Assembly: GCA_905480575.1 (NCBI GenBank)
Contig: CAJQQZ010000031.1
Span: 1 to 64,000 of the forward strand
Direction: 5' to 3'
Length of the DNA stretch: 64,000 nucleotides
DNA from: an uncultured Alphaproteobacteria bacterium
Lineage (GTDB): Bacteria; Pseudomonadota; Alphaproteobacteria; UBA7985; CAJQQZ01
Positions within the stretch are counted from its first letter, which is position 1; every line of letters starts with the position of its first letter. Under the pieces are notes generated by a model, which made no database searches, was not told where the DNA came from, and saw only the letters and a list, made by a program, of their open reading frames with translations. Of this stretch, positions 56,613-64,000 are shown piece by piece. Both the position numbers and the translations under genes were made by a program.

Positions 56613-58379
56613 ATGTCTTCCGCCTCGAAACAGGCAAAGCTCGCGCGAATAGAGTTCATAGGAATGTTTGGCAGATTTATTCGGCAAATTTGGCGTTCAG
56701 CACTCCTCAGTCATGGCATCGCTTTGGCTTTGGTGTCGGCATTGCTTGTGGGCCCATGGTTCATTGCAACACAAACAATTTTCGGGGTCGGTCAACTCAA
56801 CTATGCCCTTCACGAAATAGAAGAGAGCTTCGTTGGGCAACTCGTCGAGAAAGCGGAAGCCTTTTTTGATCCGTTGGGTTCTCTTGTTTTCGCGGATATA
56901 GTTAGTAATCCTACAAAAGCTTGGATTGTTTTCACGGCGTGCCTGTTGATTTGGTTGTCATTCATCATGCGAGCCTTAACCAGAATGCATCCGAACAGCG
57001 CTGCAAACCTTCCGGGACGATTTATTAAACGTTGGGTTTCTGCGCTCAACCTTCCAATTGTCGGGCTTGTTGCGGCTTTTGTCGTTGTCTGGTCATTGGG
57101 CGAAATGTCGGGTCCCCCATTAGATCTGTCCCAGGGTCAATTTGGTGCTGTGTTTGGTATTTTGGCCGTGCTTGCGACTTCTGTGTTCCTCTTTTTCTTA
57201 TATGGCTGGCTGCCGCGTTGGAAGGCTGGCTTTTTAGTCAGGGCGTTGGTCTCCTTTTCAATTGCCTTTGCAGTTCTCGGTCTGACAGCGGGGAGCAAAT
57301 ATTTCTTAACGGTTTACCATCTCAGCGGTTTTTTGGAGTTGGGCAAATTTGCTTTCGTGGCTCTGCTCCTTTGGAGTTTTTTAACCTGGCTGGCTGTTCT
57401 TATTGGTGCGCAGTTGATCATTTTCTTTTCTGCTGAAAATGCGATGGCCGAGGTCGCCGTCACTGCTGCACAGGAAATGGACTTGGCTTTGGCGGCGTTG
57501 CGTGAACTCGGGCATTTGAGTGAAGATCGCAAATGGGCATCGAGCGAACGGCTCTCGTCTCAGATTGGCTGTAAATATGCGGCTGTGAAACTGGTGCTCG
57601 CCAAGCTTGAAGTCCTTAATATCGTCAAAAGCAACGGTAAAGACTCCTGGGGTTTGGTTAACGATCTGGGGGACATAACCTTGAAAGATGTCGGTTTAGC
57701 GACGGGGACTTACTTGGATGAAGGTCATTCTTTGAAGTCAAATGGTATGGACCCTGTGACCGAACGCAGTTTGCAAGCTCTATCCCCTGAGTGGGACCAA
57801 GATCTCTATTCTGCCTTCAAAGGCCGTCGACCCGATCTTATGGAACTGGAAAGTGTGGACGGAGAATTAAGAGAGGAACGGGCTGGAGCTGACCTGGAAC
57901 ATCTGGAGTTGGAGGCACAAGAAAATCTCGAAATCGAAGAGCCAGAAATGAATGTTGATGGTGAGGGGAGTGACAGCACCCTTGAAATGACGGAATCGGA
58001 AGAAGACGATGAGCTCCTGGAACTGGAAAGCGAAGCTGATGATTTTGAGCTGACGAGCCAAGACCTTGAACGTAATCTTCCTGAAGATCTACCCCCTCCA
58101 ATCCCAAGTGCATTTCCTGTCGTATCGCTGGTTGCAACAGCAGGTGGGCAGTCAGACGATGATTCAGATCAAGACGTGGCCTGGTTTGTTGATCAAAAAG
58201 TAGTTGGTGAAGCTGTTTTTGATAAAGAATCGGGAGCGCCATCATCTCCTGATATCCATCCTTGGTTCCAAGAAACGTCTCTTTCTCAGGAAGAGGAAGT
58301 AGAGGAGCTGAACCCTGTTGAACCCGGTAGTTTGGAAGAGATCCGCAAAGCTATCGAAGCGGAAGCACAAAAGAGCTAA
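56613..58379 (+). CDS. YihY/BrkB-family membrane protein with a long acidic tail
   Basis: A 588-residue protein. Residues about 25-285 contain six hydrophobic segments of the YihY/UPF0761 family (for example HGIALALVSALLVGPWFIAT). Next comes a soluble part of about 75 residues (MDLALAALRELGHLSEDRKW, ...AAVKLVLAKLEVLNIVK) with a winged-helix look. From about 400 to the end the sequence is dominated by Glu and Asp and is probably disordered. The family has no settled function. The tail of roughly 190 residues is unusual. It is 15 nt from pdxH. Confidence 0.75.
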   Translation: MSSASKQAKLARIEFIGMFGRFIRQIWRSALLSHGIALALVSALLVGPWFIATQTIFGVGQLNYALHEIEESFVGQLVEKAEAFFDPLGSLVFADIVSNPTKAWIVFTACLLIWLSFIMRALTRMHPNSAANLPGRFIKRWVSALNLPIVGLVAAFVVVWSLGEMSGPPLDLSQGQFGAVFGILAVLATSVFLFFLYGWLPRWKAGFLVRALVSFSIAFAVLGLTAGSKYFLTVYHLSGFLELGKFAFVALLLWSFLTWLAVLIGAQLIIFFSAENAMAEVAVTAAQEMDLALAALRELGHLSEDRKWASSERLSSQIGCKYAAVKLVLAKLEVLNIVKSNGKDSWGLVNDLGDITLKDVGLATGTYLDEGHSLKSNGMDPVTERSLQALSPEWDQDLYSAFKGRRPDLMELESVDGELREERAGADLEHLELEAQENLEIEEPEMNVDGEGSDSTLEMTESEEDDELLELESEADDFELTSQDLERNLPEDLPPPIPSAFPVVSLVATAGGQSDDDSDQDVAWFVDQKVVGEAVFDKESGAPSSPDIHPWFQETSLSQEEEVEELNPVEPGSLEEIRKAIEAEAQKS

Positions 58380-58394
58380 CGGAGACAGACTTCT

Positions 58395-58973
58395 ATGGAT
58401 GCCGAAAACGGCCCGATCGTTTTGTTTTCCACCTGGTTCAAGGAAGCTCAGGCAGCAGAGATCAATGATGCAGGGGCCATGGCTTTGGCAACCTATGATC
58501 CAACCGCAAAGCGAATCTCAAACCGCATCGTCTTTCTGAGAGGTGTTGACGAGACAGGCGTGTTGTTTTTCACCCACCGTGACAGCCCGAAATCGGCCGA
58601 TCTATTGCAACACCCTAATGCTGCTTTGACGTTTCATTGGAAGTCACTGAGACGCCAGGTCAGAATGGAAGGCTTCGTCCGATCCGCAACTACACAAGAA
58701 GTGAATGCCTTTTTTGCGTCGCGTACGAGGAAAGCACAGCTGGATATTTGGGCAAGTAAGCAATCACAGCCATTAAAATCGCGAGAGGTTTTAGTGGGAG
58801 ATCGCGCGGCTTTTGAGGCGGATGACCAACTTGAATGTCCGGATCACTGGTGTGGCTATCGATTGGTTCTGGACCGGGTTGAGTTTTGGGCGTCAGACCG
58901 TGACGACTCGCATGATCGTTTCGTCTTTGAAAAACGAGGGACGGGGTGGGGGGAAACCCTACTTTACCCCTGA
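58395..58973 (+). CDS. pdxH: Pyridoxine/pyridoxamine 5'-phosphate oxidase
   Basis: The 192-residue FMN enzyme oxidises PNP or PMP to pyridoxal 5'-phosphate. Family features are SNRIVFLRGVDETGVLFFTHRDSPKSADL near 50-78, then FHWKSLRRQVRMEGFV and the C-terminal LVLDRVEFWASDRDDSHDRFVFEK. The last residues are GETLLYP rather than the usual WxxxRLxP, a small departure. It follows the YihY gene closely and ends overlapping the solute-binding protein gene by 15 nt, convergently. Confidence 0.9.
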   Translation: MDAENGPIVLFSTWFKEAQAAEINDAGAMALATYDPTAKRISNRIVFLRGVDETGVLFFTHRDSPKSADLLQHPNAALTFHWKSLRRQVRMEGFVRSATTQEVNAFFASRTRKAQLDIWASKQSQPLKSREVLVGDRAAFEADDQLECPDHWCGYRLVLDRVEFWASDRDDSHDRFVFEKRGTGWGETLLYP

Positions 58974-60050
58974 TCGATGCCAGTTCCAAAAAGCGCTCTT
59001 CGCTTTTCGCCCTTCATTGTCCCACCAATAAAAATCGATCATGAACGAGCTTTGTAAATGGTCAGGGTGGGTCGGCATATAGGCCCGTAGATCCTCTCGA
59101 ACCAGGCTTTGTGCCGAGCGCCTGGAAGGGCCGTAGCCTAAGAATGAAGCTTGTGATGCCGTCGCGCCCGGACTCGTGGCAAAACTGACAAATTCTAAGG
59201 CTTTGTCTTTGACGGCAGAAGAGGCAACAACAGCCCAATAGCTCAATGCTAGGAGTTGATGGTCCCAAAGCAAAGCAATACCGTTTTCCTGGTTACTGGC
59301 CATTGCGAGCAGGTCGTTATGAAAACCTTGAGCAATCTTGATCTTGCCCTCTTCAAGCAAATCTAGACCCTGTTGGCTAGATTTAAGCCAGAAGATCTGT
59401 TTGCGAATAGTGGTCAGTTTGTCCAACGCACGTTGTAAACCGGTCTCACTAGCAAGGGTGCTATAAATTTCAGCCTGGGGAACACCCTCAGAAAGGAGAG
59501 CCAGTTCCAGCAGACCTTCAGGAGACTTGAAAAAACCACGTCCACCAGGATGGTTTTCCAGGTCAAACAGTTCGGCAATAGATTGGGGTGGCGGGCTTTC
59601 TTCGAACGCCGACAATTTGACGGCGAATATTTTTGACCATGCGGAATGAGCAATGCCACATTCATGGATGCCTCCGGTTAAGAAATCCTCTTCTGGTTTT
59701 AGGCCTCCAATGCCTGGTGGGAGGATTTCTTGGTCAATTGAAGTGACAAAGCCGGAACGACAGGCGTTTTCCAGACTGACCTGATCAAGGTCCAACACAT
59801 CCCATTTTTGATGTCCAGAAACGTGTTTAGCGATCAATTTGTGAAGGTTGCCGCCATGAGGAACAGGGTCGACTTCTATTTTTGCCAATCCTTCAAAGGG
59901 TTTGAAGAAAACCTTTTGTTGGCCAACTTCATAGTGGCCCCCCCAAGTTCCAACAACGAGCTGGCTTTGCGCCTGTGTAGCGTTGAGCAACCCAACGGGT
60001 AATCCGATTAGAACCAGAATTACAGCGAGCCAATTGTTCGGTTTAGTCAT
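58959..60050 (-). CDS. Polyamine-type extracellular solute-binding protein (orphan)
   Basis: A 363-residue periplasmic binding protein with a signal peptide ending near residue 28 (...NATQAQSQ). The start VVGTWGGHYEVGQQKVFFKPFE and the WDVLDLDQVSLENACRSGFV and PGGRGFFKSPEGLLELALL segments fit the spermidine/putrescine ABC-transporter binding proteins. No permease or ATPase gene is near, so it is an orphan or works with a distant transporter. Its start overlaps the end of ygfZ by 8 nt. Confidence 0.85.
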   Translation of the reverse strand: MTKPNNWLAVILVLIGLPVGLLNATQAQSQLVVGTWGGHYEVGQQKVFFKPFEGLAKIEVDPVPHGGNLHKLIAKHVSGHQKWDVLDLDQVSLENACRSGFVTSIDQEILPPGIGGLKPEEDFLTGGIHECGIAHSAWSKIFAVKLSAFEESPPPQSIAELFDLENHPGGRGFFKSPEGLLELALLSEGVPQAEIYSTLASETGLQRALDKLTTIRKQIFWLKSSQQGLDLLEEGKIKIAQGFHNDLLAMASNQENGIALLWDHQLLALSYWAVVASSAVKDKALEFVSFATSPGATASQASFLGYGPSRRSAQSLVREDLRAYMPTHPDHLQSSFMIDFYWWDNEGRKAKSAFWNWHRSGVK

Positions 60051-60951
60051 CAGGGTAACTTTCCAATACCGAAAGTAACCAGTCCGGTGGCGCTAATGTT
60101 AGGGAAGTTTTATTGTCTTCGAGATGGATAGGCACGCCCTGATTTAAATGAGCGAGGGCTGATTTGACCGTGATAGAAGCGAGACCAAGAACATTCATTG
60201 AACTGGTCACCGTGCCAATCTTTTTATCGCCTTGGAAAAGTTCGTCGCCTGCATTGAGTGACCCTTCGTTCACCACAACCGGCATCAGGCGTCGCTTGAC
60301 CAGGCCACGATACTTGGTTCGTGCAGTCACTTCTTGGCCCATGTAGCAGCCCTTATCCCAGTCCAAGCCATTGAGTTCGTCAAAACCCGCTTCAAGCAGT
60401 GTTGTTTTGTCCGAAACAAGTTCTTGGCCAGAAGCAGGAACAGCGAGTTCAATGCATTTTTGTTGGTACCGACTGTAGGCGGCTTCTTCAATTTCCCTCA
60501 ATTCGATCGGTAGATCTTCGCGGGTTTCTAAGATCAATCTTTGCCCGAGATCCGGGTGGCGGGGATCATTAAAGAGGACGGCCCTATCGTCATTTAATAT
60601 CGGCGGTTGGGGAACGTTAAGCAAAGCGAAGAAGCTAATCGCAGGCTGAATCACTTCGATTGCCACCTGGCTTCTCAATTTAAAAATTCTCAGGCGTTTG
60701 TTCAAATCGGTTAGCTGTGAAGCATCGACTTCTAACCAGAGAAGGTCCAATTCGTCTTCATTAGGTTGGATAATGAAAAAATCAAATAGGTACTTGCCCT
60801 GAGGTGTCAGAAGCGCTGAATAGACGGCGTGGCCGTGTGTTACTTTGGTAACATCATTGGACACCAGGCCTTGTAAGAAAGGGCGAACGTCAGCGCCTTG
60901 AAGTGACAACAGGGCGCGGTTCTCTAAGCGTATGAAAGCAGGATTAGACAT
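60043..60951 (-). CDS. ygfZ: YgfZ/GcvT-fold folate-binding protein
   Basis: The 302-residue protein has the YgfZ signature KGCYMGQEVTARTKYRG with the conserved Cys, inside a GcvT-like fold. In E. coli and mitochondria (IBA57) this protein is needed for certain iron-sulfur enzymes, including tRNA methylthiolation. The N-terminal LQGADVRPFLQGLVSNDV is also typical. It precedes the solute-binding protein gene with an 8-nt overlap. Confidence 0.92.
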   Translation of the reverse strand: MSNPAFIRLENRALLSLQGADVRPFLQGLVSNDVTKVTHGHAVYSALLTPQGKYLFDFFIIQPNEDELDLLWLEVDASQLTDLNKRLRIFKLRSQVAIEVIQPAISFFALLNVPQPPILNDDRAVLFNDPRHPDLGQRLILETREDLPIELREIEEAAYSRYQQKCIELAVPASGQELVSDKTTLLEAGFDELNGLDWDKGCYMGQEVTARTKYRGLVKRRLMPVVVNEGSLNAGDELFQGDKKIGTVTSSMNVLGLASITVKSALAHLNQGVPIHLEDNKTSLTLAPPDWLLSVLESYPDD

Positions 60952-61035
60952 TGCATCGCAATCTAGGCAAATTGCGAGCGGAAAGCCAGTGCCAGCTTAG
61001 TAACATCTGTGAAAAGTGTCGGCTTAATCGAACCT

Positions 61036-62193
61036 TTAGAAGCTGTAAACCACGCCGCCTTCAACAATATGGTGGTTTCGACTGTCGACTTTGATGCCGG
61101 CCTCTTCAATTTCACCAATGTTGAGATAACGATAGCCCAGGCCTAAGGAGACTTGGTCGGAAACTTTATAATTGAGACCGAACATACCTTGGAAGGCAAA
61201 TGTACCGCCTGAGACCGAACCGAGACCGGTGTAGCTGGAGTCGTTCTGGACGTAACCTGCACCACCACCAACATACAGACCCATTTGATCAAGAAGGCTG
61301 ATATCAGCGATGCCGCTTAAACCTAGGTCGGCATAAACATTAACAAACCCACCAATCAAACTTGTGTCACCGCCTGTTGTTGTCGTGCCACCAAGAGTGA
61401 AGTTGCCTTGACCATAGGAAGAATAGCTCCCTTCGATTTCAGCACGGATAGCCCTAATGAAGCCCTCGTTGTTCATGTTGAATTTATAGCCAATTGCTAA
61501 AGCGCCGCCAAACCCACCATCTGGTGAATCGCTGGCGCTATTGCCGCCACTCGTAACCGTCGTTTCTTGCGGTAGGAGGTATCCTAGCTTGCCGGAAAGA
61601 TAGAGATTGTTTGAAAGGTCGCTTATGAATCCTTTTCCAGGCAGGAGGCCGCCTAGGAGGCCGCCGTCGTCGGTGTCCGCATCTGCTGTCGGATCTGGCA
61701 AATCAAGGTCAGGTGCAGGATCCAGAACCTGTGGCGTATCGATTGGCGCTGGTGTTGGTGGCAAGCTTGGGGGGAGTTGCGCTCTGACAAAACCACAAGA
61801 GGCTCGGCCACCGTAAAGTTCATCCAAAGAGGTTTTCATATACCCAGAACCAGTCAAAACGGCAACCAACAGGGGATCGCAAGTCTCAACAGGAAAGGGT
61901 TTAACGCCGGAATCATACTGAGAGTATTCGCCAGGCCCAGGTACATCGGCTACTTCGTTTGCCTGGAAACCAGTCGTACTGCTGCCCAGATCGGGTGCTG
62001 GTGACACTGATTCAGGAATGGATAGCGAGCCATCACCGTCTTGAAAAAGCGGGTCAGAAGAATCATCGAAAAGTGAATCATTAAAGTCGACATCTTGCGC
62101 TTTGACGGCACTTGGCGTGAATGCCAACGCCGTTGATCCCAACAATAGAGTAGCAAGGAAATAAGAAGTACGAAACCGGATAGCTTTAATCAT
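61036..62193 (-). CDS. Outer-membrane beta-barrel protein with a proline/aspartate-rich spacer
   Basis: The start at 62193 gives a clear signal peptide (MIKAIRFRTSYFLATLLLGS, cut near VKAQD). The product has 385 residues. Residues about 30-190 are low-complexity, rich in Asp, Pro, Ser and Gly, with two cysteines. The last 180 form an OmpA/porin-like eight-stranded barrel with alternating strands (SGKLGYLLPQET, GGFVNVYADLG, SLGLGYRYLNIGE) and a C-terminal Phe (VVYSF). It resembles surface antigen-type barrels of alphaproteobacteria. No ribosome binding site is visible; a 12-bp palindrome adjoins the start. Confidence 0.78.
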   Translation of the reverse strand: MIKAIRFRTSYFLATLLLGSTALAFTPSAVKAQDVDFNDSLFDDSSDPLFQDGDGSLSIPESVSPAPDLGSSTTGFQANEVADVPGPGEYSQYDSGVKPFPVETCDPLLVAVLTGSGYMKTSLDELYGGRASCGFVRAQLPPSLPPTPAPIDTPQVLDPAPDLDLPDPTADADTDDGGLLGGLLPGKGFISDLSNNLYLSGKLGYLLPQETTVTSGGNSASDSPDGGFGGALAIGYKFNMNNEGFIRAIRAEIEGSYSSYGQGNFTLGGTTTTGGDTSLIGGFVNVYADLGLSGIADISLLDQMGLYVGGGAGYVQNDSSYTGLGSVSGGTFAFQGMFGLNYKVSDQVSLGLGYRYLNIGEIEEAGIKVDSRNHHIVEGGVVYSF

Positions 62194-62615
62194 AGTTTTC
62201 GAAAACACACAAAATAGACTTTGGCAGTAAAAGTCTGCAAAGAAATAAAATAACCAATTCAATAAGCCGAAGGGTAAAGAAAAGGCTTACGATTCGTCTA
62301 GCCCGTTGCGGAGTCTGGCGTCCAAATTTGGTTCTTTAGGCACTGAAATTTTGGTCGAATCCTTTAGGAATTGCAAGTTAATATCCTATTGCGGCCTCGA
62401 TTTTCGAGTCCCAACAACTAATGCCAGCAGATGATTCGTAGAACCTCCCCATCCTTTTGTATGCCTTTAGTTGTGGAAAGGCACCAGTGCCGGTCTTACA
62501 GTCGAACAATCGACACCTCTCAAAATACTTGCGAAGGCTTGATTAGCGCTTCTGCTGTCTATAAAGCGGGGGTAGTTCAATTTACTCCGCAAATTCAATG
62601 TGAGAAGGAAAACAC
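62194..62615. promoter_or_regulatory. Divergent region between the barrel gene and mmsA
   Basis: No gene is supported in these 422 nt. The left part holds a perfect 12-bp palindrome GTTTTCGAAAAC at 62195-62206 and an inverted repeat AGACTTT/AAAGTCT at 62216-62222 and 62230-62236, both in the leader of the barrel gene. The right part has a weak promoter for mmsA, TTGATT (62539-62544) and TATAAA (62560-62565) with a 15-nt spacer. GAAGGAA just before 62616 is a good ribosome binding site. The middle shows nothing clear. Confidence 0.4.
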
Positions 62616-64000
62616 ATGAGTGAAGCTGTTAGCCACTTTATAGCAGGCGAAATGGTCCAAGGAACCTCTGGCCGTTTCAGTGACATCTATAACCCAGCGA
62701 CCGGTCAAGTAACGGGGCAATGCCCCCTCGCATCGACCGAGGAAGTTAAGCTTGCTGTCCAAAAAGCGAAAGATGCTTTTCCAGCATGGGCAGCAACCCC
62801 GCCCGTTCGCCGTGCTCGTGTTATGTTCAAGTTTCTTGACCTTATTAATCAGAATGTTGAAAAACTTGCGACGCTGATTTCCAAAGAACATGGCAAAGTG
62901 CTGGAAGACGCAAAGGGCGAAGTCAGCCGCGCGATTGAAATCGTTGAATATGTTTGCGGTGTGCCAGAGCTGTTGAAGGGCGATTTCACTGAAAATGTGG
63001 CCACTGGCATTGACGGTTGGTGCATGCGCCAGCCTTTGGGTGTTGTCGCCGGTATCACGCCGTTTAACTTCCCATGCATGGTGCCCTCTTGGATGTTCCC
63101 GATGGCGTTGGCTTGCGGTAACACCTTTATTCTTAAGCCATCAGAGCGTGACCCAAGCGCACCTTTGTTCATGGGTGAATTGTTGAAAGAAGCCGGTCTG
63201 CCAGATGGTTGTTTCAGCGTAGTTCATGGCGACAAAAGCGCTGTGGATGACCTCCTTGAGCACCCTGATGTAGAAGCAATTTCTTTCGTTGGCTCTACTC
63301 CAATCGCTCAGTATATTTATCAAACTGGTACGGCGAACGGTAAGCGGGTTCAGGCTCTCGGCGGTGCTAAGAACCATATGATCGTTATGCCAGATGCTGA
63401 CATGGGCCAGGCAACAGATGCTCTGATGGGCGCTGGATTTGGTTCTGCAGGCGAACGTTGCATGGCGATTTCTGTCGCTGTCGCTGTTGGTGATGAGACT
63501 GCAGACGAGCTAGTTTCTCGTTTGACCCCAAAGGTGCAATCACTTCGTATTGGGCCTTGGGATGATCCAGAGGCCGAGATGGGACCTGTGATCAACAAGA
63601 TCGCTTATGATCGTATCAACCACTATATTGATGAAGGCGAAAAGGACGGAGCCGATCTCGTCGTTGATGGCCGTGGCACGAAACTCCAGGGCTATGAAGA
63701 CGGTTACTTCGTTGGTGGAACGCTTTTCGATAAAGTGACCACTGATATGTCCATTTACAAAGATGAAATTTTTGGACCGGTTCTCTGTGTTGTTCGTGCA
63801 CCCGACTATCCTTCGGCGATCAAGATGGCGAGTGACCATGAGTTTGGTAATGGTACTGCTATTTTCACCCAAAACGGAGCCATCGCTCGTGAATTTGCCT
63901 CCAATGTCAATGTTGGCATGATTGGTATCAATGTGCCAATTCCTGTGCCTGCATCTTGGCATTCATTTGGTGGCTGGAAGAAGTCTTTGTTTGGTGACAT
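62616..64000 (+). CDS. mmsA: Methylmalonate-semialdehyde dehydrogenase (CoA-acylating), 3' truncated by window
   Basis: The frame opens at ATG 62616 and is still open at the right edge, giving 461 residues of a family usually near 500. It oxidatively converts methylmalonate semialdehyde to propionyl-CoA (or malonate semialdehyde to acetyl-CoA) in valine and inositol breakdown. The catalytic Cys282 is in [17 protein letters not shown]. Other signatures are [37 protein letters not shown], and [14 protein letters not shown] near the end. The C-terminal part lies outside the window. Confidence 0.93.
   Translation, partial: MSEAVSHFIAGEMVQGTSGRFSDIYNPATGQVTGQCPLASTEEVKLAVQKAKDAFPAWAATPPVRRARVMFKFLDLINQNVEKLATLISKEHGKVLEDAKGEVSRAIEIVEYVCGVPELLKGDFTENVATGIDGWCMRQPLGVVAGITPFNFPCMVPSWMFPMALACGNTFILKPSERDPSAPLFMGELLKEAGLPDGCFSVVHGDKSAVDDLLEHPDVEAISFVGSTPIAQYIYQTGTANGKRVQALGGAKNHMIVMPDADMGQATDALMGAGFGSAGERCMAISVAVAVGDETADELVSRLTPKVQSLRIGPWDDPEAEMGPVINKIAYDRINHYIDEGEKDGADLVVDGRGTKLQGYEDGYFVGGTLFDKVTTDMSIYKDEIFGPVLCVVRAPDYPSAIKMASDHEFGNGTAIFTQNGAIAREFASNVNVGMIGINVPIPVPASWHSFGGWKKSLFGD

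Overview
The window is a stretch of bacterial chromosome that looks alphaproteobacterial. It carries a dnaA-dnaN-recF-gyrB cluster, a RegB/RegA redox two-component pair, an MmcB-type repair protein, an aerobic ubiquinone block (ubiE, ubiB) divergent from fpg, a PpdK of about 890 residues, alpha2beta2-type glycyl-tRNA synthetase genes and a TusA / HDAC-like / xseB / ispA / dxs / tlyA / 23S-methyltransferase run. Base composition is moderate (near 50% GC by eye). A Rhodospirillales- or Kiloniellales-like marine bacterium is my inference from gene content only; no 16S gene is present. Nearly everything is ordinary core chromosome. I see no prophage, insertion sequence, CRISPR array, rRNA or tRNA.

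Layout. 1-2.8 kb: a possible partial gene, an SH3-domain exported protein, a D-2-hydroxyacid dehydrogenase, an antitoxin-like gene with a frameshifted ParE/RelE toxin, and a small membrane protein. 2.8-7.5 kb: a leftward operon ubiE-ubiB-coaBC-dut-moeB. 7.6-16.5 kb: the rightward replication block fpg, enoyl-CoA hydratase, rpsT, dnaA, dnaN, recF, gyrB, with several short palindromes in the dnaA and dnaN leaders. 16.5-24.3 kb: a CAP-domain lipoprotein, an unrecognised lipoprotein, a GNAT protein, a bifunctional PBP, a glyoxalase-fold protein, a YgjP-type metalloprotease overlapping a truncated Ada, then cobC-like and cobS. 24.4-27.9 kb: cobT, regB, regA, mmcB. 28-32 kb: an accessory-looking segment with a cysteine-rich secreted protein, a three-gene split nitrile hydratase / thiocyanate-hydrolase-like operon divergent from a 2-haloacid dehalogenase, a double-CDGSH protein and an L,D-transpeptidase. 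32.2-36.4 kb: an HIBADH-type dehydrogenase with two PaaI thioesterases, then an FkbM methyltransferase with an O-antigen-ligase-like protein. 36.4-44.1 kb: methyltransferase, ppdK, glyS, glyQ, a zinc-ribbon protein and an S49 peptidase, all leftward. 44.2-50.9 kb: ArsR-like regulator divergent from tusA, HDAC-like hydrolase, xseB, ispA, dxs, tlyA and an RlmD-like methyltransferase, tightly packed. 51-54.4 kb: a penicillin-acylase-fold hydrolase with no visible signal peptide and an MFS transporter. 54.4-64 kb: fabI-aroC, a YihY-family protein with a long acidic tail plus pdxH, ygfZ coupled to an orphan solute-binding protein, an outer-membrane barrel, and mmsA running off the right edge.

How it fits together: the gene set covers replication initiation, ubiquinone, CoA, isoprenoid, fatty-acid, chorismate, PLP and cobalamin-tail synthesis, translation and envelope upkeep. 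The least ordinary part is 28.0-31.1 kb. There the nitrile hydratase beta subunit is encoded as two small proteins, and the divergent intergenic region with the dehalogenase holds two strong inverted repeats, one of them nested and symmetrical. No wholly new system is demonstrated. The best candidates for a second look are that locus, the signal-less acylase, the acidic-tailed YihY protein and the frameshifted toxin.
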